Below, piece by piece: positions 42,221 through 49,804 of a DNA stretch of 64,000 nt (its first letter is position 1; every line of letters begins with the position of its first letter). The DNA is taken from assembly GCF_008642275.1 (NCBI RefSeq), contig NZ_CP029189.1, forward strand, positions 7,360,001 to 7,424,000. The letters run 5' to 3'. The notes under the pieces are model-generated. The model made no database searches. It was not told where the DNA came from and worked only from the letters and a program-made list of their open reading frames with translations. Made by a program: the position numbers and the translations under genes. This DNA is from Streptomyces venezuelae. GTDB taxonomy: Bacteria > Actinomycetota > Actinomycetes > Streptomycetales > Streptomycetaceae.

Positions 42221-42918
42221 GCGGGGGCGGGGTGCGCGTACTGATCGTCGAGGACGACCCGGTGGCCGCCGACGCGCACGCGCTCTACATCGGCCGGGTG
42301 CCCGGCTTCACCGCCGCAGGCGCCGTCCACTCGCTCGCCGAGGCCACCCGGTTCCTGGAACGCAACCGCGTCGACCTGCTGCTCCTGGACCTCGGCCTGC
42401 CCGACGGGCACGGCCTGCGCTTCGCACGCGGGCTGCGCGCCGCCGGACACCCCGTCGACGTGATCGTGGTGACCTCCGCGCGGGATCTGGCCGTGGTCCG
42501 CGAGAGCGTCTCCCTCGGCGTGGTCCAGTACGTACTGAAGCCGTTCGCGTTCCCCACCCTGCGCGAACGGCTCCTGCGCTACGCCGAGTTCCGCCAGGCC
42601 GCGGGCGAGGCGGCCGGCCAGGACGACGTCGACCGGGCGATGGCCGCCCTGCGGGCACCCCGCCCGGCCGAGCTCCCCAAGGGGCTGAGCGCGCCGACCC
42701 TGGACCGGGTCGCCGCCCTGCTGCGGTCGGCGCCCGAGGGGCTGACCGCAGCAGGGGCGGCCGAGGCGGCCGGGATCTCCCGGATCACCGCCCGCCGCTA
42801 CCTGGAGCACCTGGTGGACACCGGCCGGGCGGACCGCACCCCCCGCTACGGTCAGGTCGGCCGCCCCGAACTGCACTACCGCTGGCTGGCGGCGGCCGGT
42901 TCGGTGTCGAAGGTGTAG
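42217..42918 (+). CDS. Response regulator, CitB/DcuR family
   Basis: A 233-residue response regulator. The receiver has VLIVEDDPVAADAHA, the phosphorylated Asp in LLLLDLGLPDGHG, VVTSARD and YVLKPF. The output domain is a winged helix of the CitB type (TAAGAAEAAGISRITARRYLEHLVDTGRADR). Its start overlaps the kinase stop (ATGA). The 3' end overlaps the convergent tyrosinase gene by 43 bases, so each coding end is antisense to the other. Confidence 0.92.
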   Translation: MSGGGVRVLIVEDDPVAADAHALYIGRVPGFTAAGAVHSLAEATRFLERNRVDLLLLDLGLPDGHGLRFARGLRAAGHPVDVIVVTSARDLAVVRESVSLGVVQYVLKPFAFPTLRERLLRYAEFRQAAGEAAGQDDVDRAMAALRAPRPAELPKGLSAPTLDRVAALLRSAPEGLTAAGAAEAAGISRITARRYLEHLVDTGRADRTPRYGQVGRPELHYRWLAAAGSVSKV

Positions 42919-43721
42919 AACTTCCGGTGGTCCAGCATGTCCGCCGGGGTCACGTTGTTCCAGGGCCGCATGGTGTCGTTCAGGTCGACGACGTTCTGCG
43001 TGCCCGCGCCCGGCAGGTAGGTGGACTGGGGGTGCCTGGCCTGCCAGTCGGCCCACAGCTTGTCGATGAAGGCGTGGTGCATCCAGAACACCGGGTCGTT
43101 GGGGGAGACCCCGGTGGACATCTGCCCGCCGACCCACACGTGCACGCGGTTGTGCAGGTTGGCGCCGCGCCACCCCTCCAGGTGGTTGCGGAAGCCGTTG
43201 GAGGAGCTGTTCCAGGGCGCCATGTCGTAGACCGGCATGGCGAGTACGGCGTCGACCTCGGCCTTGGTCGGCAGCTGGGCGACGGCCGTGCCGAGATCGC
43301 GGCGCAGGTAGGCGCGCCCGTCCACCCGGACGTTTATGTTCCACCGGCCCGTCGAGTACGCGAACGGTCCGTCCATGACCTGCCCGTCGCGGGCCCGCCC
43401 GGTGCCGCCGAGGAAGTCGGCGGCGAAGAGGGAGGCGCGGGAGGTCCGGTCCACGGTCCAGTCCCAGTACGGGAGCGCCACGCTCGCGTCCACTTTCTGC
43501 AGCGCCTCCTCGAACTCCAGGAGGAAGCGCCGGTGCCAGGGCAGGAAGGAGGGGGAGCGGTGGCCGACGCGGTCGCCCGAGTCGGTGTCGCTCATGATGA
43601 AGCCGTTGTGGGTGGTGACGAAGCGGTCGTAGCTGCCGTTGCGCTTGAGCTCCAGCAGCGCCGAGGTGAAGGCGCGCTTCTCCTCGGGGGTCAGCGTGGC
43701 CTGGTTCTTGCGGACGGTCAT
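42876..43721 (-). CDS. melC2: Tyrosinase MelC2 (second copy)
   Basis: A 281-residue type-3 copper tyrosinase. Copper ligands are at His38, His54, His63 (CuA) and His190, His194, His216 (CuB), the exact numbering of the structurally known Streptomyces enzyme, so this is the canonical copy. N-terminus [15 protein letters not shown] is typical. Start overlaps the melC1 stop (ATGA). Its end overlaps the response regulator gene on the other strand. Product drives extracellular melanin formation after export with MelC1. Confidence 0.95.
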   Translation of the reverse strand: MTVRKNQATLTPEEKRAFTSALLELKRNGSYDRFVTTHNGFIMSDTDSGDRVGHRSPSFLPWHRRFLLEFEEALQKVDASVALPYWDWTVDRTSRASLFAADFLGGTGRARDGQVMDGPFAYSTGRWNINVRVDGRAYLRRDLGTAVAQLPTKAEVDAVLAMPVYDMAPWNSSSNGFRNHLEGWRGANLHNRVHVWVGGQMSTGVSPNDPVFWMHHAFIDKLWADWQARHPQSTYLPGAGTQNVVDLNDTMRPWNNVTPADMLDHRKFYTFDTEPAAASQR

Positions 43722-44104
43722 GCCGCACCTCCGAAGGGGACGAGGGCGGCGCCCTGGAGATCGCGGACGGCGGCGCGGGCGAGCAGCTTCGGGTCGGCGA
43801 AGGTCTCGTAGTGGTTGATGACGCTGATCCAGGTGCCGTCGGCGTTGCGCATGATGTGCAGTTCCCGGCCGTCTATTCGGACGGTGGGCTGGCCGGGGGA
43901 GTGGTGGCCGCCGTGGTGGCCGCCTCCGCCTGCGGTGATCTGGATGCGACGGCCCTGGTAGACCTCGTCGACCGTGCCCGGGGTGGTGGGCTCGGCAGGG
44001 GTCGCGGCGGCGCTCGTGGCGCCCGCGGCGGCAGCGGTCAGGCCAAGGGCGGTGAGAGCACCGGCAGTTGCCCCCAAGGCCTGACGGCGAGTGATCTTCT
44101 TCAT
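43718..44104 (-). CDS. melC1: Tyrosinase caddie protein MelC1 (second copy)
   Basis: A 128-residue copper chaperone with a twin-arginine signal ([20 protein letters not shown]). The mature part has [25 protein letters not shown], a His-rich loop probably binding copper, and the conserved [26 protein letters not shown]. Start at 44104 is chosen because the Tat signal begins there; upstream in-frame codons run into the leader. Operon with the tyrosinase gene. A long dyad lies 84-128 bases upstream. Confidence 0.93.
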   Translation of the reverse strand: MKKITRRQALGATAGALTALGLTAAAAGATSAAATPAEPTTPGTVDEVYQGRRIQITAGGGGHHGGHHSPGQPTVRIDGRELHIMRNADGTWISVINHYETFADPKLLARAAVRDLQGAALVPFGGAA

Positions 44105-44187
44105 GGCCGAAGAGGTATCAGGGCTCGGGAGGGTCGTGGCCTGTATCCGGACATGCGCGGACAAGTTTCCCGTAGAACAAGTTGGAT

Positions 44188-44232
44188 GATCTTCCCGTTC
44201 GGCGCGACTTCGGGGGCTCGAACGGGAAGATC
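44188..44232. promoter_or_regulatory. 14-bp perfect inverted repeat upstream of melC1
   Basis: Arms 44188-44201 and 44219-44232 (GATCTTCCCGTTCG and its complement) around 17 bases. No T run follows on either strand, so operator or leader hairpin is likelier than a terminator. Two ACAAGTT copies lie between it and the gene. Confidence 0.55.
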
Positions 44233-44449
44233 TTCAGAGAAGACCCTACTCGGCGGTAATTTCTTCGGAGTGAGGGGGTCCATATGTGCGGGATCACACT
44301 GCAGAGTCGGCCGGAAGCAGAGTGTCAGAACCGGTCCCGAGGCGGCGTGAGGTGGCTCCAGGGTGGCTCCGGGACGACTCCGGCCGGAACATCCGGAAGA
44401 TCCACGGAGGCGCCAGGTCACCCTGCCCGGTAATGCACCCGCTTGTGCC

Positions 44450-44455
44450 TATAGT
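44450..44455 (+). promoter_or_regulatory. -10 element of leaderless glutamate decarboxylase gene
   Basis: TATAGT ends exactly 6 bases before ATG 44462, which has no Shine-Dalgarno sequence; transcription is expected to start at the A of the start codon. Confidence 0.55.
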
Positions 44456-44461
44456 CCCGAT

Positions 44462-45853
44462 ATGGCTCTTCATGAGACGCAGGACGCACGCGCCCTGGAC
44501 GGCGACACGGACGTGTTCGCGTCCACGCTGAGTGGCCAGATCCTCCCCAAGTACAGGATTCCCGAGGACCACTCACCCACCGAGGTCGTCTACGAACTGC
44601 TCCGCAACGAGCTGCTCCTGGACGGCAACGCGGCTCAGAACCTCGCCACCTTCTGCACCACCTGGTCCGACGAGGGCGTGCACCGCCTGATGAACGTCTG
44701 CCTCGACAAGAACATGATCGACAAGGACGAGTACCCGCAGACCGCCGAGATCGAGTCCCGCTGCGTCAACATCCTGGCCGACCTGTGGAACGCCCCCGCC
44801 GGCACCACCGCGGCCGGCTGCTCCACCACCGGCTCCAGCGAGGCCGCCATGCTGGGCGGCCTCGCCCTCAAATGGCGCTGGCGCGAGCGCCGCCGCGCCG
44901 CGGGCCTGCCCGCCGACCGCCCCAACCTGGTGTGCGGCCCGGTGCAGATCTGCTGGGAGAAGTTCGCCCGCTACTTCGACGTCGAACTGCGCCAGGTCCC
45001 CGTCGAGGAGGGCGCCACCGGCCTGCGGGCCCACCAGCTCTCCCGGTACGTCGACGAGAACACCATCGGCGTCGTCGCCATCCTCGGCGTCACCTACACC
45101 TGCGACTACGAGCCCGTCGCCGAGATCTCCGCCGAGCTCGACCGGATCCAGGCCGAGCACGGATGGGACGTCCCCATCCACGTGGACGGTGCGAGCGGCG
45201 GGTTCGTGGCGCCGTTCCTCCACCCCGACGTGGTGTGGGACTTCCGGCTCCCGCGCGTCGCCTCCGTCAACACCTCCGGCCACAAGTACGGGCTCGCGCC
45301 GCTGGGAGTCGGCTGGATCATCTGGCGGACCGCCGACCTGCTCCCCGCCGACCTCGTCTTCACGGTGGACTACCTGGGGGGCGACATGCCGACCTTCGCC
45401 CTGAACTTCTCCCGCCCCGGCGGTGAGGTCATCGCCCAGTACTACCTCTTCCTGCGCCTCGGCCGGGCCGGCTACCGCAGTGTGCAGCAGGCCTGCGCCG
45501 ACACCGCGCAGTACCTGGCCGGCGAGATCGCCGCGATGGGACCCTTCACCCTCCTCTACGACGGCCAGGGCGCCCTGCCCGCCGTCTCCTACAAGCTCAG
45601 CGACCCCGACACCGCCGGCTTCACCCTCTACGACCTCTCCGACCGGCTGCGGATGCGCGGCTGGCAGGTGCCCTCGTACCCGCTGCCCGCCGACCGCGAC
45701 GACACCGTCATCCAGCGCGTCCTCGTCCGGCACGGCGTGACCCGCGACCAGATGGCCCTGCTCGTCACCGACCTGCGCACGGCCGTAGAACACCTGTTGG
45801 CCACACCCCCGCCCGTACCGGCCGCCGCGCCGCGGTCCGGCTTCCACCACTGA
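44462..45853 (+). CDS. Glutamate decarboxylase
   Basis: A 463-residue PLP enzyme (E. coli GadB is 466) that converts glutamate to GABA and CO2, consuming a proton. The PLP Lys is Lys275 in NTSGHKYGLAPLG; Asp242 in IHVDGASGGF binds the pyridine nitrogen; GCSTTGSSEAAMLGGLALKW and TYTCDYEPV are family segments. No antiporter gene is adjacent, so a role in GABA metabolism or acid stress cannot be separated. Translation is probably leaderless from the TATAGT promoter. Confidence 0.93.
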   Translation: MALHETQDARALDGDTDVFASTLSGQILPKYRIPEDHSPTEVVYELLRNELLLDGNAAQNLATFCTTWSDEGVHRLMNVCLDKNMIDKDEYPQTAEIESRCVNILADLWNAPAGTTAAGCSTTGSSEAAMLGGLALKWRWRERRRAAGLPADRPNLVCGPVQICWEKFARYFDVELRQVPVEEGATGLRAHQLSRYVDENTIGVVAILGVTYTCDYEPVAEISAELDRIQAEHGWDVPIHVDGASGGFVAPFLHPDVVWDFRLPRVASVNTSGHKYGLAPLGVGWIIWRTADLLPADLVFTVDYLGGDMPTFALNFSRPGGEVIAQYYLFLRLGRAGYRSVQQACADTAQYLAGEIAAMGPFTLLYDGQGALPAVSYKLSDPDTAGFTLYDLSDRLRMRGWQVPSYPLPADRDDTVIQRVLVRHGVTRDQMALLVTDLRTAVEHLLATPPPVPAAAPRSGFHH

Positions 45854-45887
45854 CCCTCCGCGTGTGACGCGGGTCGCACCCCGGACG

Positions 45888-45914
45888 TGTCACGTTCGCC
45901 GGGGGCGCCTTGTC
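45888..45914 (+). promoter_or_regulatory. ECF41-type promoter
   Basis: TGTCACG (45888-45894), 16 bases, TGTC (45911-45914). ECF41 sigma factors recognise TGTCACA-N16-CGTC; this differs at one base in each box. The ATG at 45923 begins 8 bases after the -10 and has no Shine-Dalgarno, so the mRNA looks leaderless. Confidence 0.65.
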
Positions 45915-45922
45915 CCATGGGC

Positions 45923-46849
45923 ATGGACGACACCAAGAACGTACTGCTGGCCGGGGCGAGCGGAGTCCTGGGACGCCACATCACCGATGCGCTCACCCGG
46001 GCCGGCCACACCGTGATCGGCCTCGGCCGCGGAGCCGGGGCCGACGTGCGGGCCGACCTGATGGACCGCGACGGGCTGCTGCGCGCCGTCGACGGCCTGC
46101 GGGCCGACACGGTGGTGCACGCCGCCACCGCCCTGCGCGCCGCTCCCATGCGGCACAAGGACATGTTCGCCACCGACGACCTGCGGGTGACCGGCACCAG
46201 GAACCTCATGGAGGCCGCCCGCGTGCTCGGTGCCCGCCGCGTCGTCGCCGAGTCGATGGTCTTCGGCTACGGCTACCGCGACTTCGGCGACCACGTGATC
46301 ACCGAGGGGACCGACCCGTTCGCCCCGGCCGGCGACCGCGCGGTGGAACGCCACCTCCAGGGCATGCGGGTCAAGGAGGAGCTGGTGCTGGGCACCGACG
46401 GGATCGAGGGCATCGCGCTGCGCTTCGGGCTCTTCTACGGCGCCGGAGGCACCGAGACGCTCGTGGAGATGCTGCGCGGGCGCAAGGTGCCCGCGGTGGC
46501 CGACCGCGGACGCGTACTGCCCTGGGTCGACCTGGCGGACGCCGGCCGCGCCGTGGCCCTCGCCGTCGAAGGCGGCCGCCCGGGCCGCGCGTACAACATC
46601 GTGGACGACACCCCGACGGGATTCGGCGCGCACGTACGCGCGGTCGCCGCGGCGTACGGCACACCGAAGCCGATGACCGTGCCCACCTGGATGATGCGCC
46701 CCTTCCCCTACCTCCACCGCATGGTCACGACCAGCATGCACGTGTCCAACGCCCGGGCCAGGGCCGAGCTGGGCTGGGCGCCGGGTCACGCGGGCTGCGC
46801 CGAGGGGCTGCGCGCACTCGCCGGAAGCCGGCCCGGCCGACGCCCTTGA
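45923..46849 (+). CDS. NAD-dependent epimerase/dehydratase family protein
   Basis: A 308-residue extended SDR. The NAD site is VLLAGASGVLGRHITDAL; VVHAATALRAA and LPWVDLADAGRAVALAVEG are typical. The usual YxxxK Tyr is replaced in the region MVFGYGYRDFGD, so the catalytic Tyr assignment is uncertain. ATG 45923 is preferred to ATG 45917 because of its distance from the ECF41 promoter. Epimerases are one of the three enzyme types commonly paired with ECF41 sigma factors, and such a sigma gene follows 24 bases downstream. Confidence 0.87.
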   Translation: MDDTKNVLLAGASGVLGRHITDALTRAGHTVIGLGRGAGADVRADLMDRDGLLRAVDGLRADTVVHAATALRAAPMRHKDMFATDDLRVTGTRNLMEAARVLGARRVVAESMVFGYGYRDFGDHVITEGTDPFAPAGDRAVERHLQGMRVKEELVLGTDGIEGIALRFGLFYGAGGTETLVEMLRGRKVPAVADRGRVLPWVDLADAGRAVALAVEGGRPGRAYNIVDDTPTGFGAHVRAVAAAYGTPKPMTVPTWMMRPFPYLHRMVTTSMHVSNARARAELGWAPGHAGCAEGLRALAGSRPGRRP

Positions 46850-46873
46850 TCACCGGGGTCCGGGAATGACACC

Positions 46874-47734
46874 GTGGTGATCATGAGCGAGGATTTCGAG
46901 GAACACCGGCGACTGCTGTTCGGCACGGCCTACCGCATGCTGGGCAGCGTCGCCGACGCCGAGGACATCGTGCAGGACGCCTGGCTCGCCTGGCACCGGG
47001 CCGACCGCACGGCGGTCGGGAACCCCCGGGCCTACCTGGTGCGCACCGTCACCAACCTGAGCCTCAACCGGCTCAGGTCGGCCCAGGTCAAACGTGAGGC
47101 GTACGTCGGGCCCTGGCTCCCCGAACCCCTGCTCACCTCGCCCGACATCGCCGAGGAGGCCGAACTCGCCGACACCGTGTCCATGGCGGTCCTGGTCGTA
47201 CTGGAGACCCTGACCCCGACCGAGCGGGCGGTCTTCATGCTCCGCGAAGTGTTCGGGTACTCCCACGCCGAGGTCGCGGAGGTCGTCGGCAAGTCGGAGG
47301 CGAGCGTGCGCCAGTCCGCGCACCGGGCCCGAGAACACGTCCGGGCGCGCCGCCCCCGCTTCACGGCCAAGGCGGCCGAGCAGCGCGAGATCGTCGAGAA
47401 GTTCCGGCAGGCCTGCCTCGGCGGGGACCTCGGCGAGGTGCTCACCGTCCTCGCCCCCGACGTCGTCTCCTGGGCCGACGGCGGCGGCATCGTCACCGCT
47501 GCCCGCCGCCCGGTGTACGGAGCCGCCCATGTCGCCCGCTGGTGGCTCGGCGTGCTGGCCAAGGCCGAGGGCGACGGCGCGATGCACCTCGCCGAGATCA
47601 ACGGCGAGACCGGACTGCTGCTCGTCCACCAGGGCGCGACCATCGGCGCCATGACCTTCGAGGCCGCCGACGGCCGGATCACCGCCCTGCGCGTCACCGT
47701 CAACCCGGAGAAGCTGCGGGGCCTGCGGCCCTGA
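46874..47734 (+). CDS. ECF41 sigma factor with SnoaL-like C-terminal domain (SigJ type)
   Basis: A 286-residue ECF sigma factor. Region 2: FGTAYRMLGSVADAEDIVQDAWLAW; linker with the ECF41 hallmark WLPEPLL; region 4: LTPTERAVFMLREVFGYSHAEVAEVVGKSEASVRQ. The C-terminal SnoaL/NTF2-like domain carries DGGG and NPEKLR, motifs by which this family tunes its own activity without a separate anti-sigma factor. GTG 46874 has GGGAA at 7 bases; ATG 46883 is an alternative. Probably co-transcribed with the epimerase from an ECF41-type promoter, giving autoregulation. Confidence 0.93.
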   Translation: MVIMSEDFEEHRRLLFGTAYRMLGSVADAEDIVQDAWLAWHRADRTAVGNPRAYLVRTVTNLSLNRLRSAQVKREAYVGPWLPEPLLTSPDIAEEAELADTVSMAVLVVLETLTPTERAVFMLREVFGYSHAEVAEVVGKSEASVRQSAHRAREHVRARRPRFTAKAAEQREIVEKFRQACLGGDLGEVLTVLAPDVVSWADGGGIVTAARRPVYGAAHVARWWLGVLAKAEGDGAMHLAEINGETGLLLVHQGATIGAMTFEAADGRITALRVTVNPEKLRGLRP

Positions 47735-47759
47735 GGCCGAGGCCCCCGGGGGCCGCTTC

Positions 47760-49391
47760 CTACCGTGCGCCGAAGTTCTGGGTCCACCAGGGACCGCCCG
47801 CGCCCTGGTGGATGCCCACGCCGATGTCCTTGAAGGAGCAGTTGAGGATGTTGGCCTTGTGACCCGGGCTCTTCATCCAGGAGTCCATCACGGACTGGGC
47901 CGTCTGCTGGCCCCGCGCGATGTTCTCCCCGTACGTCGACCAGCGGTACCCGGCCGCCGTCGTCCGGTCGCCCGGGTCCCTGCCGTCCGGGCTGGTGTGA
48001 TCGAAGTAGTCCCGGGCCGCCATGTCGTCGGAGTGCCCCTGAGCGGCCGCCCGCAGCTGCGGGTCCTCCTTGAGGGGGCCGCAGCCGGCCGCCGCCCGCT
48101 CGCTGTTGACCAGGGCCACGACCTGACCGGCCACCCCCGACGGCGGGGCGGGCGCCGGCTTGGCCGCAGAGGCCTTCGGGCTCGGCGACTTGCTCTTGGA
48201 CGGCGTCGGGCTCGGGCTCGCCGACGCACTCGGCGAGGCGGAGGCCGACGGGGAGGGCGAGGCGGACGCGGAGGGGGAGGCCGGCTCCGACGGCGGACCG
48301 GCCGATTCGGTCGCCGAAAGCGCCGCCAGCGGGCTCGCGGCCGGAGCCGCGCCGTCCTTCGTGCCACCGGAACCGGGCAGCCCGCCGAGGTACACGAGCC
48401 CGCCGCCCGCGACGCAGGCGGCGAGCACCGCACCACCGACCACCCGGCGGCGGCCCTGCCGCCGCCTGCGCAGTGCGCCGCGGCCACCGCCGCCCGTGTC
48501 GGCCACCGGGGTGAGCTGCGTGGCCGCATCGTCGAAGCCATCGCCGAAGCCGCCGTCGAAACCTTCGGCGAAGGCGACGCTCGCGGGGGCGAAGCCCGCC
48601 GCCCCCGCCGACTTCATCCCCGCCAGCAGGGCCGCCGAGACCGGTACCAGGGCCAGACCGGCCAGCAGCCCTTCCGCCGGAACCAGTCCGCTCCACAGAC
48701 CGGAGCAACGTACGCATTCACGGGCATGGCGGGCTATTCGCTTGCGCCACAGCGCCGAGGGCTGCCCGTCCCAGCCCGCCATCACGGTCCGCAGCTCCTC
48801 GCACGCCGGACGGGTGTCCAGCGCGCGCTCCACCACACGGGCCGACTCCAGCTGCGCCTTCATCCGCTGCACCCGGACCGCCGTGTGCTGCGGGGTCAGC
48901 TCCAGCGCACCGGCCACCTCGGACCGGGTCAGCTCCCCGGCGCACTCCAGCCACCACAGCGACAGCAGCGCACGGTCCTCGGGCTCCAGCCAGCGGGTGG
49001 CCCGGGCCGTCTCGCGGCGCTGCCCGGCGAGCTGGAGGCGGACGACGGTCAGGTCGACGAAGTCGGCGCCGGGGTCGGCGACATCGCTCGCGGCCTCCAG
49101 GGTGCTCTCGCCGTAACCACTCTGCCGGGCCTGCCAGTGCGCCCGTACGCGGTTCATCGCGATCGCCACCAGCCAGGACCGGAAGCTCTCCTCCACGCGC
49201 AGGCCGCCCAGCCCGTCGAGCGCCCGCAGCATCGTGTCCTGCACCACGTCGTCCACGTCGCAGGAGCCGTTCAGGGCCCGCCCGACGATGTTGTAGACGA
49301 GCGGGAGATGGGTGCTGACGAGCTCGTCCTGCGCGCGCAGGTCGCCCGCGCGGGCCGCTGCCACAAGCGCTGCGGTGTGCTCAGTAGTCAT
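47760..49391 (-). CDS. ECF sigma factor fused to zinc finger, TM segment and CAP domain
   Basis: A 543-residue multidomain protein. Sigma region 2 lies at about 20-90 (YNIVGRALNGSCDVDDVVQDTMLRAL shortened here to CDVDDVVQDTMLRAL), region 4 at about 130-190 (LTRSEVAGALELTPQHTAVR). A ZAS-type zinc finger His222-x3-Cys226-x2-Cys229 follows. A first hydrophobic stretch spans 236-258; after a basic run (307-316) a clear transmembrane helix spans 317-338. A long Ser/Pro linker (about 350-418) leads to a CAP/SCP-like domain (421-543) with HSDDMAARDYFDH, YGENIARGQQ and SPGHKANIL. Sigma, anti-sigma and sensor appear to be one chain tethered to the membrane. ATG has GGGAA upstream. Confidence 0.9.
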   Translation of the reverse strand: MTTEHTAALVAAARAGDLRAQDELVSTHLPLVYNIVGRALNGSCDVDDVVQDTMLRALDGLGGLRVEESFRSWLVAIAMNRVRAHWQARQSGYGESTLEAASDVADPGADFVDLTVVRLQLAGQRRETARATRWLEPEDRALLSLWWLECAGELTRSEVAGALELTPQHTAVRVQRMKAQLESARVVERALDTRPACEELRTVMAGWDGQPSALWRKRIARHARECVRCSGLWSGLVPAEGLLAGLALVPVSAALLAGMKSAGAAGFAPASVAFAEGFDGGFGDGFDDAATQLTPVADTGGGGRGALRRRRQGRRRVVGGAVLAACVAGGGLVYLGGLPGSGGTKDGAAPAASPLAALSATESAGPPSEPASPSASASPSPSASASPSASASPSPTPSKSKSPSPKASAAKPAPAPPSGVAGQVVALVNSERAAAGCGPLKEDPQLRAAAQGHSDDMAARDYFDHTSPDGRDPGDRTTAAGYRWSTYGENIARGQQTAQSVMDSWMKSPGHKANILNCSFKDIGVGIHQGAGGPWWTQNFGAR

Positions 49392-49442
49392 GTGATGTTC
49401 CCTGTCCGTACCGGCGGTCGATGATGCCCGATACATGGGAGA

Positions 49443-49472
49443 CCGTCGACGGGGGCGTCGATAACAGTTATC
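49443..49472 (-). promoter_or_regulatory. Adjacent palindromes overlapping an ECF-like promoter
   Basis: CCGTCGACGG (49443-49452) and GATAAC-A-GTTATC (49460-49472). Read on the minus strand, GGATAAC, 15 bases, CGTCG resembles an ECF promoter 50-80 bases upstream of the sigma-CAP start, so autoregulation is possible. Confidence 0.4.
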
Positions 49473-49695
49473 CGGAAGAATTTTCCAGAAGAGTTTTCCG
49501 GGCCCCTCCACCGGGGTCGCAGCGACGGCGTGTGCGCGTGCCGCGGCATGCGGCCGTCCGGAAGGAGGACCGGTCCTCGCTCCCTCCAGCTTGCGGACGC
49601 GGATGACGGTCCGCCCGCTGTGCAGGGCCAGATGGACCGCCCGGCCCGTGGCTGCCCGGGGCGCGCGGACGGTGCGCCGGCTGCCGCCCCGTCCA

Positions 49696-49726
49696 TTGAC
49701 ACGGGCGCTCCCGGCACGGGTAGGGT
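49696..49726 (+). promoter_or_regulatory. Vegetative-type promoter of KDPG aldolase operon
   Basis: TTGACA (49696-49701), 19 bases, TAGGGT (49721-49726). Confidence 0.55.
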
Positions 49727-49734
49727 CTAGACCA
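49724..49734 (+). promoter_or_regulatory. DasR-like operator (dre)
   Basis: GGTCTAGACCA matches the core of the DasR consensus ACTGGTCTAGACCAGT and overlaps the -10 of the aldolase promoter. Confidence 0.6.
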
Positions 49735-49785
49735 CGTGGTTCCGCCATGCGGTATGCCGTTCCACCACGTGGAACAGGCACGTGG
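49733..49785 (+). repeat. Three CACGTGG repeats and a GTTCCAC-N3-GTGGAAC dyad in the leader
   Basis: CACGTGG at 49733-49739, 49766-49772 and 49779-49785; the dyad spans 49759-49775. They lie between the promoter and the aldolase start, so a second regulator may act here. Confidence 0.5.
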
Positions 49786-49804
49786 AGCGAAGGGGAGGGG
49801 TCCG

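Larger units (their letters stand above)
44105..44461. other. Divergent intergenic region, 357 bp
   Basis: Between melC1 (minus) and glutamate decarboxylase (plus). It contains a 14-bp perfect inverted repeat near melC1 and a TATAGT -10 next to the decarboxylase start. A 49-codon frame at 44284-44433 has a good ribosome site but poor codon use and is not called. Confidence 0.55.
49392..49804. other. Divergent intergenic region, 413 bp
   Basis: No gene is supported. It holds palindromes and an ECF-like promoter for the sigma-CAP gene, and a TTGACA promoter with DasR-like and CACGTGG sites for the aldolase operon; each is listed separately. Confidence 0.6.

Noticed and set aside
44284..44433. 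A 49-codon frame with a strong GAGGGGG ribosome site before glutamate decarboxylase
   Set aside because: Third codon positions are only about 70 percent GC, far from its neighbours; the product matches nothing, and the likely decarboxylase transcription start lies downstream of it, so it is not an upstream control ORF.
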